A stretch of 64,000 nt of DNA. Source: Gulosibacter chungangensis. GTDB taxonomy: Bacteria; Actinomycetota; Actinomycetes; Actinomycetales; Microbacteriaceae. Of this stretch, positions 7,963 to 17,094 are shown in pieces. Position numbers and translations under genes: made by a program. The notes beneath the pieces were generated by a model that was not told where the DNA came from, ran no database searches, and worked only from the letters and a program-made list of their open reading frames with translations. The stretch lies in assembly GCF_008831155.1 (NCBI RefSeq), contig NZ_WBKB01000001.1, positions 248,001-312,000 on the forward strand, read 5' to 3'. How positions within the stretch are numbered: the stretch's first letter is position 1; the number at the start of each line of letters is the position of its first letter.

Positions 7963-9006
7963 CTAGAGGGTGTGGGTATCGATGACGAAGCGGTAGCGAA
8001 CGTCGGCCGAGAGCACCCGCTCCCAGGCCTCGTTAACTTCTTCGGCGCTGACCAGTTCGGTCTCGGGGTGGATGCCGTGCTCGGCACAGAAGTCGAGCAT
8101 CTCCTGAATCTCGGCGATGCCACCCGTGGTGGAACCGGCGAGAGTGCGGCGGTGAGGGATCAGGGAGAACGCCGGTACGGAGAACGGCTCAGCGGGTGCG
8201 CCGACGTTCACCAGTGCCCCATCGACGTCGAGCAGGCCCAGGTAGGTGGTGATGTCGAGGCCCGCCGACACGGTGCTGATGATCAGGTCAAAACTCCCGG
8301 CCATCTCTGCCATGGCCGCGGCGTCAGTGGTATCGACGTAGCGATTCGCGCCGAACGCGAGCGCGTCGTCCTTCTTCTTGACGCCACGGGAGAGCACAGT
8401 CACCTCCGCGCCGAGAGCAGCGGCAAGTTTCACGCCCATGTGTCCGAGTCCGCCCATCCCGACGACGCCGACGCGGGTGCCGGGGCCGGCCTTCCAATGT
8501 TTCAGCGGCGAGTAAGTGGTGATGCCCGCGCACAGCAGAGGTGCGGTCTTGGCGGGGTCGAGCCCAGCGGGGATCGCGAGCACGAAGTCCTCATTGGTGA
8601 CGACCGCCTGGGAGTAGCCGCCTTGGGTGATGGTGCCGTCGGCAGGGTCGACGCCGTTGTAAGTTTGGGTGTTGCCGTTCAGGCAGTACTGGTCGTGTCC
8701 CTGCTCACACTGCGCGCAGGTGCGGCAGGAATTCGACTGGCAACCAACTCCCACGACGTCGCCGAGTTGGTGCTTGGTGACTGCACTGCCGATCTGTGCG
8801 ACGCGGCCGACGATTTCGTGGCCGACGACCTGCGGGTAGGCGATTGGCCCCCAGTCGCCGCGGATCGTGTGGATGTCGGAGTGGCAGATCCCGGCGTAGT
8901 CGATGTCGATCAGCACGTCGTGGGGGCCGACCTCGCGGCGCTCGATCGTCAAAGGAACAAGTGGGTCGGTGGCGTTGACTGCTCCGATGGCTTTCACGGT
9001 TCGCAT
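7963..9006 (-). CDS. Zinc-dependent NAD(P) alcohol dehydrogenase, cinnamyl-alcohol-dehydrogenase (YahK) type
   Basis: A 347-residue medium-chain dehydrogenase. Catalytic zinc ligands are in CHSD and GHE (VVGHEIVGRVA). The structural zinc loop is CRTCAQCEQGHDQYC, and the Rossmann motif is GMGGLGHMGVKLA. Members reduce aldehydes to alcohols with NADPH and have broad specificity. The start at 9006 is supported by AAGGAG seven bases upstream. It is transcribed alone, and the upstream DNA holds only decayed coding fragments. Confidence 0.9.
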   Translation of the reverse strand: MRTVKAIGAVNATDPLVPLTIERREVGPHDVLIDIDYAGICHSDIHTIRGDWGPIAYPQVVGHEIVGRVAQIGSAVTKHQLGDVVGVGCQSNSCRTCAQCEQGHDQYCLNGNTQTYNGVDPADGTITQGGYSQAVVTNEDFVLAIPAGLDPAKTAPLLCAGITTYSPLKHWKAGPGTRVGVVGMGGLGHMGVKLAAALGAEVTVLSRGVKKKDDALAFGANRYVDTTDAAAMAEMAGSFDLIISTVSAGLDITTYLGLLDVDGALVNVGAPAEPFSVPAFSLIPHRRTLAGSTTGGIAEIQEMLDFCAEHGIHPETELVSAEEVNEAWERVLSADVRYRFVIDTHTL

Positions 9007-9443
9007 CAGGTGGTACTCCTTGGGTTAGTCGGCGATGGTGATGGCGGTTTCTTGACCGTCGAGCAGTTCGATCTGGTCGATGTCGTCGGCGTGCTGTCAA
9101 GAGGAGTTTCCTCCGTGCCAATGACTTCTCCACTCATCGAGTGAACACGATGCGCGCATAATCTGGGAGGCCCTGTCAGGGACTCCCTCCACGGCGATGA
9201 CGCCTCTACCGTGGAAGCATGCCGGTCATCGCTACCGTCGGAGCCAGACCTGGACCCGGAGTCACAGTCGCGCACAAGCTCGGAAGCGATCGGAGCTCAA
9301 GGAATCAGGAGTGCCTTGATGGCGCGCCGCTCGTCCATGGATTGTTCGGCGGCGACTGCTCCGTTCTGTGGCCGTAAGGCTTTAAGGAGCGAGACTTCAA
9401 GAAAGCGGCGTAGCGTGGAGAGTCCCGACCGAAAGGACGGATC
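9007..9443. other. Gene-free stretch with decayed coding fragments
   Basis: No intact gene is recognisable in these 437 bases. Two short minus-strand frames look like relics of C-termini. One (9297 to about 9375) ends in MDERRAIKALLIP, resembling the end of a zinc-type alcohol dehydrogenase. The other (9025-9093) reads DDIDQIELLDGQETAITIAD then stop and has no start codon. The right end carries the ribosome binding site of the SelO gene. Confidence 0.4.
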
Positions 9444-10952
9444 TTGAACGCTTCACCGAGTCAGTCTTCCACTCAACCGGCCGACGCGGGACACCCGCAG
9501 GCCGAGCCTTTACCCATCCGCCTCGGCTCCAGGTTCGCGAGCGACTTCCCCGAGCTGAGCATCTCTTGGCAGGCGGATGTACCGCCGAACCCGCAACTGC
9601 TCGTGCTCAATGAGTCGCTCGCGGATGAACTCGGGCTCGACCCAGCACAGCTGCGCTCCCCCGCCGGGATCGGCCTCCTCACTGGTACGCTGCTCCCCGC
9701 CGATGCGGTTCCCGTGGCGCAGTGCTATGCGGGGCACCAGTTCGGCGGCTATTCGCCCCGGCTCGGCGACGGCCGCGCGCTGCTGCTCGGGGAGCTTAGC
9801 GACGCAGCGGGTGACACACGCGATCTGCACCTGAAGGGTTCCGGCCCAACCCCGTTCTCCCGCGGTGGCGATGGCTTCGCGGTGGTTGGCCCGATGCTGC
9901 GCGAGTTCATTGTGAGCGAAGCGATGCATGCGCTCGGTATCCCAACCACACGATCCCTCGCGGTGGTGCAAACCGGTCGCACTGTCTATCGCGAAGACCC
10001 CGAAAAAGGCGCGCTACTCGTGCGCGTCGCGAGCAGTCACCTGCGCGTGGGCAGTTTCCAGTACGCGCGCGCCACAAACGATCTGGACCTCCTTAAGCGG
10101 CTCGCGGATCACGCGATCGCCCGCCACTACCCCAATGCCGCGAGCGCCGAGAATCCTTACCTCGAATTGTTCAATCAGGTCATCTCGGTGCAGGCAACGT
10201 TGATCGCGCAGTGGATGCTCGTCGGTTTCGTGCACGGCGTGATGAATACCGACAATATGACTATCTCGGGCGAGAGCATCGACTACGGCCCCTGTGCGTT
10301 CATCGACGATTTCAATCCGGCTGCGGTATTCAGCTCGATCGATCACGGCGGCCGCTACAAGTTCGGCAATCAGCCGGTGGTGGCCGAATGGAATCTGGCC
10401 CGCTTCGCCGAGTCCTTGCTGCCGCTATTTGCTGATTCGCAGGATGCCGCGGTCGAGCACGCCCAGGATGCGCTCGGCAAATTCACCCCGCAATACAGCG
10501 CTGCCTGGTCGGCGGGGATGCGTAAGAAGCTCGGGCTGGCAGAGGCCGACGCGAGTTCCGCCGCAGATATCGCCACCGAGCTCTTCGAAATTCTCAAGGT
10601 TGAGCGCGCCGACTACACCTCACTCTTCCGCAATCTCGCGGATGCCGCCCGCGGCAACACCGTGCCGGTCACGGTGCAGCTTGCGGGTTCGGAAGCGTTC
10701 GCGGATTGGCTCACTCGTTGGCGCGCGCTCGACCCCGACGCCGCGGCGATGAACCGCGTCAACCCGCTCTACATCCCCCGCAACCACATCGTCGAAGAAG
10801 CTCTCGCCGCAGCTACAGCCGGTGACATGCATCCGGTCAGCGAGCTATTGGAGTTAGTCACCGCTCCCTACGCCAAGCAACCCGGTAAAGACCGCTTCGC
10901 CCAAGCGGCCCCCGACAATTTCGGGCCCTACCGAACTTTCTGCGGGACCTAG
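9444..10952 (+). CDS. selO: SelO/YdiU family protein adenylyltransferase
   Basis: A 502-residue pseudokinase-fold protein. Its signatures include [35 protein letters not shown] and [20 protein letters not shown]. The family transfers AMP from ATP to Ser, Thr or Tyr of target proteins and is linked to redox stress. The C-terminus ends in FCGT, placing an ordinary Cys where some homologues carry selenocysteine. The start is TTG 9444 with AAAGGACGG upstream at good spacing. It appears to be a single-gene unit. Confidence 0.93.
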   Translation: MNASPSQSSTQPADAGHPQAEPLPIRLGSRFASDFPELSISWQADVPPNPQLLVLNESLADELGLDPAQLRSPAGIGLLTGTLLPADAVPVAQCYAGHQFGGYSPRLGDGRALLLGELSDAAGDTRDLHLKGSGPTPFSRGGDGFAVVGPMLREFIVSEAMHALGIPTTRSLAVVQTGRTVYREDPEKGALLVRVASSHLRVGSFQYARATNDLDLLKRLADHAIARHYPNAASAENPYLELFNQVISVQATLIAQWMLVGFVHGVMNTDNMTISGESIDYGPCAFIDDFNPAAVFSSIDHGGRYKFGNQPVVAEWNLARFAESLLPLFADSQDAAVEHAQDALGKFTPQYSAAWSAGMRKKLGLAEADASSAADIATELFEILKVERADYTSLFRNLADAARGNTVPVTVQLAGSEAFADWLTRWRALDPDAAAMNRVNPLYIPRNHIVEEALAAATAGDMHPVSELLELVTAPYAKQPGKDRFAQAAPDNFGPYRTFCGT

Positions 10953-11032
10953 GCCCCGCAAGGATCAGGGACATCTAAGACTTCCACCTTGTCACGCGCT
11001 ACGAAGGCAGTCTTTCGAGTACGGTTCGTTAT

Positions 11033-12052
11033 ATGGCGAGCAAGAATTCTGGCAAAACTCGATCCGTCACCATGGCTGATGTTGCGAAAGAAGCCGGAGT
11101 TTCCCGACAGCTAGTTTCGCTAGTGGTGCGGAATACGGGCTATGTCGCCCCCGAAAAACGCGAGCTCGTGGTCGAAGCAATGCAGCGACTTGGGTATCAG
11201 CGCAACACGCTCGCGGCAAACCTCGCGGCGAAGCAGACCAACACGATCGGCCTGGCAATCTTTGATTTGCACAACCAGGTCTATGCCGAATTTGCCGATG
11301 GAATTCTCGAAGTTATTGAGCCTGCGGGCTACAAGCTACTCGTCTCGGTGACTCGGAAAGAATCGGCCGCAGATCGAACAACTGTGGAATCGCTGGTTGG
11401 CCTGCGCGTGGACGGCATTCTCGTCGCTACCCACTTCGGCGCCGATGGCCGAAACCTCAGCCAAGCCCTTGCAAACACGCCTGCAGTCACCTTGGGTGAA
11501 GTTGCTGATGAACCGAATATCGGCGCGATTAGCGGCAATGACTCGCTCGGTGGAAAGCTCGCCACGGAGCACCTCATCAAACAGGGGCACCAGCAAATCG
11601 CCTATATCGCCGCACCAATAACCCACCAGAACGCTGACCGCCACCGCGGTTATCTTTCGGCTTTGGAAGACCACGGGCTCGCCGAACTGGTGTTCTCCGG
11701 CGATGCGAGTGAGGCCGGCGGCAAGACGGCGTTCGACCTTGCGATGACGACAACCCCGCGGCCCACCGCGTTCTTTTGCTACAACGACGCAACAGCCTTT
11801 GGCGTGCTTTCATGCGCCAGAGAGCGCGGCCTGCGCGTCCCCGAAGATCTGGCCGTGGTCGGATACGACAACACGACACCAGCAGGCTATCCCGGGGTTG
11901 ACCTCACGTCGGTCGACCAGCGCGCACACGAGATGGGCCAGCTGGCCGCCCAGGCACTTCTGGAGCGCATTCGCGACCAGGATGCACCGCTGGAGCAGCA
12001 GTCATTGGCCCCCGAGTTGGTAATCCGGCGTTCCTCGGTCACGCCAAATTAA
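11033..12052 (+). CDS. LacI-family transcriptional regulator of the P450/sugar-porter island
   Basis: A 339-residue regulator with an N-terminal LacI HTH (residues 14-33, MADVAKEAGVSRQLVSLVVR), a hinge helix and a periplasmic-binding-type sugar-sensing domain. It lies upstream of, and on the same strand as, the NHL protein, porter, P450 and reductase genes. Five copies of a 14-bp palindrome with a central CG, the normal LacI-family operator form, flank the two downstream promoters. It is therefore the likely local repressor, with an unknown sugar-like effector. No copy of the palindrome lies in front of its own gene. Confidence 0.93.
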   Translation: MASKNSGKTRSVTMADVAKEAGVSRQLVSLVVRNTGYVAPEKRELVVEAMQRLGYQRNTLAANLAAKQTNTIGLAIFDLHNQVYAEFADGILEVIEPAGYKLLVSVTRKESAADRTTVESLVGLRVDGILVATHFGADGRNLSQALANTPAVTLGEVADEPNIGAISGNDSLGGKLATEHLIKQGHQQIAYIAAPITHQNADRHRGYLSALEDHGLAELVFSGDASEAGGKTAFDLAMTTTPRPTAFFCYNDATAFGVLSCARERGLRVPEDLAVVGYDNTTPAGYPGVDLTSVDQRAHEMGQLAAQALLERIRDQDAPLEQQSLAPELVIRRSSVTPN

Positions 12053-12132
12053 TCAGCGCTATTTAGTGGCGCCCACCGGGCCCAATACCGCACCAACGCC
12101 GCATCTGTGCTGCACCCTCCCGACAGACCATC

Positions 12133-12162
12133 TTGGCGCGCGCTATTAGCGCGTGCTAGGAT
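12133..12162 (+). promoter_or_regulatory. Promoter with two overlapping LacI operators (O1, O2)
   Basis: O1 is TTGGCGCGCGCTAT at 12133-12146 and O2 is TTAGCGCGTGCTAG at 12146-12159. They cover a plausible promoter: -35 TTGGCG (12133-12138), 18-bp spacer, -10 TAGGAT (12157-12162). Binding would exclude RNA polymerase. Confidence 0.7.
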
Positions 12163-12168
12163 TTCGCA

Positions 12169-12182
12169 TTAGCACGCGCCAA
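12169..12182 (+). promoter_or_regulatory. LacI operator O3
   Basis: TTAGCACGCGCCAA, a third copy of the palindrome, lies 23 bp centre-to-centre from O2 (about two helical turns), just past the predicted transcription start of the NHL-protein gene. Confidence 0.65.
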
Positions 12183-12213
12183 CATGCGCGTTACCACTAT
12201 CAATGGAGCTGGT

Positions 12214-13215
12214 GTGCAACAATCACTTTCCCCGATTTCTGCGATCTGGACGGATCTCTCAAGTCGCCTCCCAAAGTCCAATGGGTGGCTGCATTCTGGC
12301 ATCGCGATAAACGACCAGGGCATGATCTATTGCGCGCACCCCGAAGGCGGCGCGCTGCTTGAGATCTGTTCCAAACTCACCCGCAGCATCCCCGTGGAAC
12401 TGAGCGAGCTTCATGGCATCGCCACTACCCCGGAACCTTCGCTCATCGCCGTTGCCGATCCGGGCTATCGAATGACTCGACTCGACGGCGCTCACCCTCA
12501 GGAACAGGGTGCACCGTACCGGGAAGAGTGGACATCGGGACGTGCGGTTCTCCTCAACACAACCGACGGGAGCATCGCCCGAGAGTTCCAGCAACCGGCG
12601 ATTCCGGCATACGCGAAAGCCGGATGGCGGCCAACTTCTATTGCAATCGGCGAGGGGATCCACGGTGCTGAAGTCTGGATCGCGGATGGTTACGGAGAAA
12701 ATCTGGTTCACCGATTCACCTGGAAAGGTGGCCATCTCGCCACCTTCGATGCCCACGCAACCGGCACCGCGCTCAACTGCCCCCACGGAATCTTGACCCA
12801 GGGGCACGGCGCGGACCTGCGCATCCTGATTGCCGACCGTGCGAATCGACGCATCGTGACAATCTCACCAACAGGTGAAGTTCAACGTGTATTTGGGCGG
12901 GAGCATCTCGATAGCCCCTCAAGCCTGACGACCTTGCAAGGCCGGCTTTTCGTGACTGAGCTACACGGCGGTATCGCGGAATTCGACCCACAAGACAACT
13001 ACGTCAGGCACCTCGAAGCATCCCGACCACGATCACACGAAGAAGCAGCCTGGCCGAACTCTCCCGGAGGCAAGTCGGGCACCATCAATGCCCCAACACT
13101 GCAGGAAGGGTGCTTCAACAGCCCGCACGGCCTTACCTCACATCGAGGCAGCCTTTACCTCACCGAGTGGCTCATTGGCGGCCGCCTAATCAAGCTCACG
13201 CCATTGCCCCATTAA
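12214..13215 (+). CDS. NHL-repeat/SMP-30-like beta-propeller protein
   Basis: A 333-residue protein with recurrent propeller blades: GWLHSGIAINDQGMIYCAHP, SELHGIATTPEPSLIAVADP, a PTSIAIG-GAEVWIADGYGENLV stretch, NCPHGI-ILIADRANRRI, and FNSPHGLTSHRGSLYLTEW. It lacks a signal peptide, so it is probably cytoplasmic. Such propellers include sugar lactonases and lyases, so a lactonase role in the pathway is plausible but unproven. GTG 12214 was chosen because TGGAG precedes it; ATG 12184 abuts operator O3 and has no ribosome binding site. The sugar porter follows 66 bp downstream. Confidence 0.75.
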   Translation: MQQSLSPISAIWTDLSSRLPKSNGWLHSGIAINDQGMIYCAHPEGGALLEICSKLTRSIPVELSELHGIATTPEPSLIAVADPGYRMTRLDGAHPQEQGAPYREEWTSGRAVLLNTTDGSIAREFQQPAIPAYAKAGWRPTSIAIGEGIHGAEVWIADGYGENLVHRFTWKGGHLATFDAHATGTALNCPHGILTQGHGADLRILIADRANRRIVTISPTGEVQRVFGREHLDSPSSLTTLQGRLFVTELHGGIAEFDPQDNYVRHLEASRPRSHEEAAWPNSPGGKSGTINAPTLQEGCFNSPHGLTSHRGSLYLTEWLIGGRLIKLTPLPH

Positions 13216-13281
13216 CACTTAATCGCCACAAACCAAATTCAACATTCCAAAACCCATGAGGAAACCACAAAGGAGTGAACC

Positions 13282-14718
13282 TTGACCTCTTCCACCACTA
13301 AGACACAACCTGGCACACCCCCGGGCGGGCAAGCTAACAAGATGAGCTTTGCACGTCGCTTGACATGGATCACCGCGATCGCCACGCTCGGGGGCCTGCT
13401 CTTCGGCTATGACACGGGCGTCACCAATGGCGCACTGTCGTTCATGGTCGACTACTTCGGGCTTGACCCGCTGCAAACCGGCCTGATTACCTTCACACTG
13501 CTCATCGGCGCAGCAATCGGTGCGGTCGGCTCCGGCAGCATTGCCGACCGACTCGGCCGCAAACGGTCCATCCTGATCATGGCTGTGCTGTTTGTTGTCG
13601 GCACGCTCGGCTGCGTTTTTGCACCTGAGCTCGGAGTCCTGCTGTTTGCGCGATTCGTGCTTGGTCTCGCCGTCGGCGCATCCTCGACCGTCGTCCCCGT
13701 CTACCTTGCGGAAGTCGCACCACCAGAGCGACGCGGCAGCCTCGTTTCTCGCAACGAACTCATGCTCGTCATTGGACAGTTCCTCGCGTTCCTACTCAAC
13801 GCAATCATTGGCAACATCTGGGGCTCGAACGACCACGTCTGGCGCTACATGCTCGCCGTTGCAGTCATTCCCGCACTCATGCTGGTCTTCGGAATGCTGC
13901 GCATGCCAGAAAGCCCTCGCTGGCTTATCTCACAGGGCCGAGTTGACGAAGCCCGTGCCGTACTCGAGTCGGTGCGACCGCTCGAAACCGCTCGACTCGA
14001 GACTGAAGCCATCACCACCATTGCGGAGGAAAGCCCGGGGCGCGCAGACGTCTCGCTCCGAGAAATTTTCGCGACTGCCTGGCTCCGTCGCCTGATGTTC
14101 CTGGGGTTGGGAGTGGCCTGCTTCCAGCAGCTCACGGGAGTGAACTCCGTCATGTATTACGGTACGCAGATTCTTGAACAGGCTGGCTTTGAACGAAATG
14201 CAGCCCTCATGTTCAACGTCCTCAACGGTGTCATGGCAGTTGTTGGTGTGACCTTCGCAATGCTCATGATGAACCGCATTCGCCGACGCGTGTTCATGCT
14301 CACCGGCTACATCGGCGTTACCGTTGCACACGTGCTGATCGGCTGTGTTGGCATGCTATTGCCCGAAGACAACACAGTTCGCCCTTGGCTGCTCACAGTC
14401 CTCATCCTCGCGTTCATCCTCGTGATGCAGGGATGCCTCGGCCCGACGCTGTTTGTGATTCTCGCTGAGATCTTCCCGCTCAAGGCGCGAGGCATCATGA
14501 TGGGCGTAGCCTTCCTCGGACTATGGGTGATGAACTCGATCATCGCCCTCGTCTTCCCGCCGCTGGTCGCAACTTTCGAGTTCGGCACCTTCTGGCTGTT
14601 CGCCATCATTGGCGTGATCGCAGTCACCTTTGTCGCGAAGTTCCTCCCCGAAACGCGCGATATGTCGCTCGAGCAGCTCGAAGAGAGTTTCAAGAGCCGC
14701 TTCAGTAAGGCGCACTAG
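13282..14718 (+). CDS. MFS sugar porter (SP family)
   Basis: A 478-residue transporter with 12 predicted membrane helices and sugar-porter signatures: GGLLFGYDTGVTNGAL in helix 1, DRLGRKR in loop 2-3, PESPRWL before the central loop, QQLTGVNSVMYYG in helix 7 and PETRDMSLEQLE at the end. SP-family members are mostly proton symporters of monosaccharides or polyols. The start is TTG 13282 with AAGGAG at 13270-13275. It lies in the operator-controlled unit behind the NHL protein, so it is the likely importer of the substrate that the P450 oxidises. Confidence 0.9.
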   Translation: MTSSTTKTQPGTPPGGQANKMSFARRLTWITAIATLGGLLFGYDTGVTNGALSFMVDYFGLDPLQTGLITFTLLIGAAIGAVGSGSIADRLGRKRSILIMAVLFVVGTLGCVFAPELGVLLFARFVLGLAVGASSTVVPVYLAEVAPPERRGSLVSRNELMLVIGQFLAFLLNAIIGNIWGSNDHVWRYMLAVAVIPALMLVFGMLRMPESPRWLISQGRVDEARAVLESVRPLETARLETEAITTIAEESPGRADVSLREIFATAWLRRLMFLGLGVACFQQLTGVNSVMYYGTQILEQAGFERNAALMFNVLNGVMAVVGVTFAMLMMNRIRRRVFMLTGYIGVTVAHVLIGCVGMLLPEDNTVRPWLLTVLILAFILVMQGCLGPTLFVILAEIFPLKARGIMMGVAFLGLWVMNSIIALVFPPLVATFEFGTFWLFAIIGVIAVTFVAKFLPETRDMSLEQLEESFKSRFSKAH

Positions 14719-14745
14719 CCCGCGCCGGGAAAAATCACGCACCCC

Positions 14746-14775
14746 TTGACCCCAAATGATGGCGCGCGCTAACAT
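14746..14775 (+). promoter_or_regulatory. P450 promoter with embedded LacI operator O4
   Basis: -35 TTGACC (14746-14751) and -10 TAACAT (14770-14775) are 18 bp apart. Operator O4, ATGGCGCGCGCTAA at 14759-14772, lies in the spacer and overlaps the -10 box. Confidence 0.7.
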
Positions 14776-14782
14776 TCAGTTA

Positions 14783-14796
14783 TTGGCGCGCGCCAT
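14783..14796 (+). promoter_or_regulatory. LacI operator O5
   Basis: TTGGCGCGCGCCAT is the most symmetric copy of the palindrome, 24 bp centre-to-centre from O4 and just downstream of the expected transcription start of the P450 gene. Confidence 0.7.
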
Positions 14797-14820
14797 CACA
14801 GTGTTTGAAAGGAAAGATCA

Positions 14821-16053
14821 ATGACGATCAGCATCGACAGTGCTGCCACTGACACCGACTACACCCCCCTCTACGACCCCTTCACCGCCGAGTTTCAGGC
14901 CGACCCGTTCTCGTACTACAAGCGACTTCGTGATGAGGCTCCCGTGTACCACAACGAGAAGTGGGACTTCTACGCAATCAGCCGCTACGAGGACGTCCGT
15001 GCGGTCCTCAAGGACCACGAGCGGTTCCTCAACTACGAAGGCGTCGACATCGACGATTTCGAGCAGGAACAGCGCGGCCCCGGCATCCTCCCCGACCTCG
15101 ACAACCCACGCCACGACCAGCTGCGAACCGTAGTCCAGCGCTCGTTCATGCCCCGCAGCATCCGCAAACTCACCGACCAAATCCGGGAGGTCTGCGACGG
15201 ATTCATCGACAACTTTGCTGACCGCTCGGAAGTCGATCTTGCAGACGAGTTCGCGTGGCCGATTCCTTTCCAGGTGTTCTTCGACTTCCTCGGGATGCCC
15301 CAGGGCGAGATTCGCGAAAGGTTCGTGGAATGGACCCACGGCATTAAGGACCGTGAAGTCGGTTCGCCCGATCTCACGCCCTTCGCGCGTAAATCCACCG
15401 ATGAACTGCGCGAGTACCTCAAAGAACTCCTGTACGAACGTCGTGCCAATCCGCGCGAGGACGTCCTCACCACAATCGTGCAGGCAGAGATTGACGGGGA
15501 ACCGCTCGCACCCGAAGATTTCGATGCTGCGGCGGAAGTCGTGGGCCTCGTGTTCGCGCTCTACATCGCGGGCATCGAGACCACGGCGGGGCAAATTGCC
15601 ACCACCTTTGAACAGCTCGCACTTCACCCCGATCAGCAGCAGGCACTCCGCGAGAACCCGAAGCTCATTCCGCAAGCTGTTGAAGAGTCGCTGCGCTTCC
15701 GAAGCATCTTCCAGGTGACCGCGCGCACGACGGCCACAGACGTCGAGATGCACGGAGTTCGCATCCCCGCCGGGAAGCGAGTCTTCTTAGTGCTCGGCGC
15801 CGCGAACCGTGACGAGCGCCAGTTCGACGACCCCGACACGTTCAACATCCACCGCACCCAGGCACCGCACCTCGCATTCGGCGAGGGGCTGCACGGCTGC
15901 CTCGGCAACCCGCTTGCCCGCCTCGAGGCCACGGTCGCACTCGAGCAGATTCTCAGCCGCAAGAGTCCGTTTGTGCCAAACGGTGAACCGCGCCGTTACA
16001 CCACTACCCCCAACGCTTACGTTTTCGACCGCGTGCCGGTCCGCTTCGAATGA
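14821..16053 (+). CDS. Cytochrome P450 monooxygenase
   Basis: A 410-residue bacterial class P450. The I-helix oxygen-binding motif is A250-G-I-E-T-T255, the ExxR motif is E289-S-L-R292, and the heme-binding loop is FGEGLHGCLG with Cys360 as thiolate ligand. No membrane anchor is present, so it is soluble. It starts at ATG 14821 after GAAAGGAAAG, under a promoter carrying two LacI operators. Its reductase partner begins 10 bp after the stop. The carbohydrate-type regulation and neighbouring sugar porter make hydroxylation or oxidative O-dealkylation of a sugar-like compound a reasonable hypothesis. Terpenoid or aromatic substrates cannot be excluded. Confidence 0.95.
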   Translation: MTISIDSAATDTDYTPLYDPFTAEFQADPFSYYKRLRDEAPVYHNEKWDFYAISRYEDVRAVLKDHERFLNYEGVDIDDFEQEQRGPGILPDLDNPRHDQLRTVVQRSFMPRSIRKLTDQIREVCDGFIDNFADRSEVDLADEFAWPIPFQVFFDFLGMPQGEIRERFVEWTHGIKDREVGSPDLTPFARKSTDELREYLKELLYERRANPREDVLTTIVQAEIDGEPLAPEDFDAAAEVVGLVFALYIAGIETTAGQIATTFEQLALHPDQQQALRENPKLIPQAVEESLRFRSIFQVTARTTATDVEMHGVRIPAGKRVFLVLGAANRDERQFDDPDTFNIHRTQAPHLAFGEGLHGCLGNPLARLEATVALEQILSRKSPFVPNGEPRRYTTTPNAYVFDRVPVRFE

Positions 16054-16063
16054 GGAACCGACA

Positions 16064-17056
16064 ATGACTCAGCTTCTAACTCCCACGACGATGATTCGCG
16101 AAAGCGACCTCGTAGAAACCCTCATGCTCGTCACCGTCCTTGACCGTGTGGAAGCCGCTGACGGGGTCGTACTGATCAGCGTGGGACGCGCCGACGGGAG
16201 CGAACTTCCTGAATGGCAGCCCGGCGCCCATATCGACCTTCGGCTGCGCGACGACCTCGTACGTCAATACTCGCTCTGCGGAGACCCCGAAGATCGGTCG
16301 CGCTACACCGTCGGTGTACTGCTCGAGCCCGAGAGCCGCGGCGGATCCAAGCACGTACACGAGTCGCTGCACGTGGGTGAGACGCTGCGAATCTCGCGTC
16401 CGCGGAACCATTTTGAGCTGGTGGATGCGGATAGCTACATTTTCATCGCTGGCGGCATTGGCATCACGCCGATCGCGTCCATGATCCGGGCCGCTGAACG
16501 TGCGGGGAAACCCTGGCAGCTCGCATACGGTGGCCGCAGTCGCCAGTCGATGGCTTTCCTCGATGAGCTTTCGCCGCATGCCGAGCGCGTCCAGGTGCTC
16601 GCCAAAGACGAGTCCGCTCGAATCAACCTCCCGGAACTCCTTGCGGCACCGGCCGAAGGGACCGCCATCTACGTCTGTGGGCCAGACCGGCTGCTCGACG
16701 AGACCGAATCAATTTGTGAAGCATCCTGGCCCAGCGGCGCGCTTCACCTCGAGCGCTTTACCGCGAAGGTAATCGACAATTCCGCGGACACCGCGTTTGA
16801 GATCGAACTCGTGCAGACCGGCAAGCGCGTCACGGTCGCGGCCGACCGGACCGTGCTGGAAACGCTGGCCGACGAGGGCATCCACGTCCTTTCTTCCTGC
16901 GGTGAGGGCACCTGCGGCACTTGCGAAACCCCGGTGCTGGAAGGCGAGGTCGACCACCGCGACTCGGTTCTCACCAAGGAAGAACAGGATGAGCAAGACT
17001 GCATGATGGTGTGTGTCTCACGCGCCAAATGCGCACTTCTCAAGCTGGATGTGTGA
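16064..17056 (+). CDS. PDR/VanB-type ferredoxin reductase, P450 redox partner
   Basis: A 330-residue protein in phthalate-dioxygenase-reductase order: flavin domain with RQYSLCGDP (about residues 65-73), NAD domain with GGIGITPI, then a C-terminal plant-type [2Fe-2S] domain with CGEGTCGTCE and a distal Cys in CMMVC. One polypeptide can thus carry electrons from NADH to the P450 without a separate ferredoxin. That resembles a split form of the CYP116B/P450RhF arrangement. ATG 16064 is preceded by GAGGA, part of which overlaps the P450 stop codon, so translation is likely coupled. Confidence 0.93.
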   Translation: MTQLLTPTTMIRESDLVETLMLVTVLDRVEAADGVVLISVGRADGSELPEWQPGAHIDLRLRDDLVRQYSLCGDPEDRSRYTVGVLLEPESRGGSKHVHESLHVGETLRISRPRNHFELVDADSYIFIAGGIGITPIASMIRAAERAGKPWQLAYGGRSRQSMAFLDELSPHAERVQVLAKDESARINLPELLAAPAEGTAIYVCGPDRLLDETESICEASWPSGALHLERFTAKVIDNSADTAFEIELVQTGKRVTVAADRTVLETLADEGIHVLSSCGEGTCGTCETPVLEGEVDHRDSVLTKEEQDEQDCMMVCVSRAKCALLKLDV

Positions 17057-17094
17057 CTTCTTGGGCTTCGTCACGCTCCATTGAGAAATAAAAC

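Noticed and set aside
7957-9144. 395-codon plus-strand frame opposite the zinc alcohol dehydrogenase
   Set aside because: It is the antisense of a clear dehydrogenase and shows no domain; long antisense frames are common at this GC content.
9211-9447. 78-codon plus-strand frame before selO
   Set aside because: Composition is Ser/Arg-rich noise, it has no ribosome binding site, and it overlaps the selO start region.
10920-10952. Selenocysteine readthrough at the SelO C-terminus
   Set aside because: The position carries a TGC Cys codon and the gene ends at TAG, so no UGA recoding is involved.
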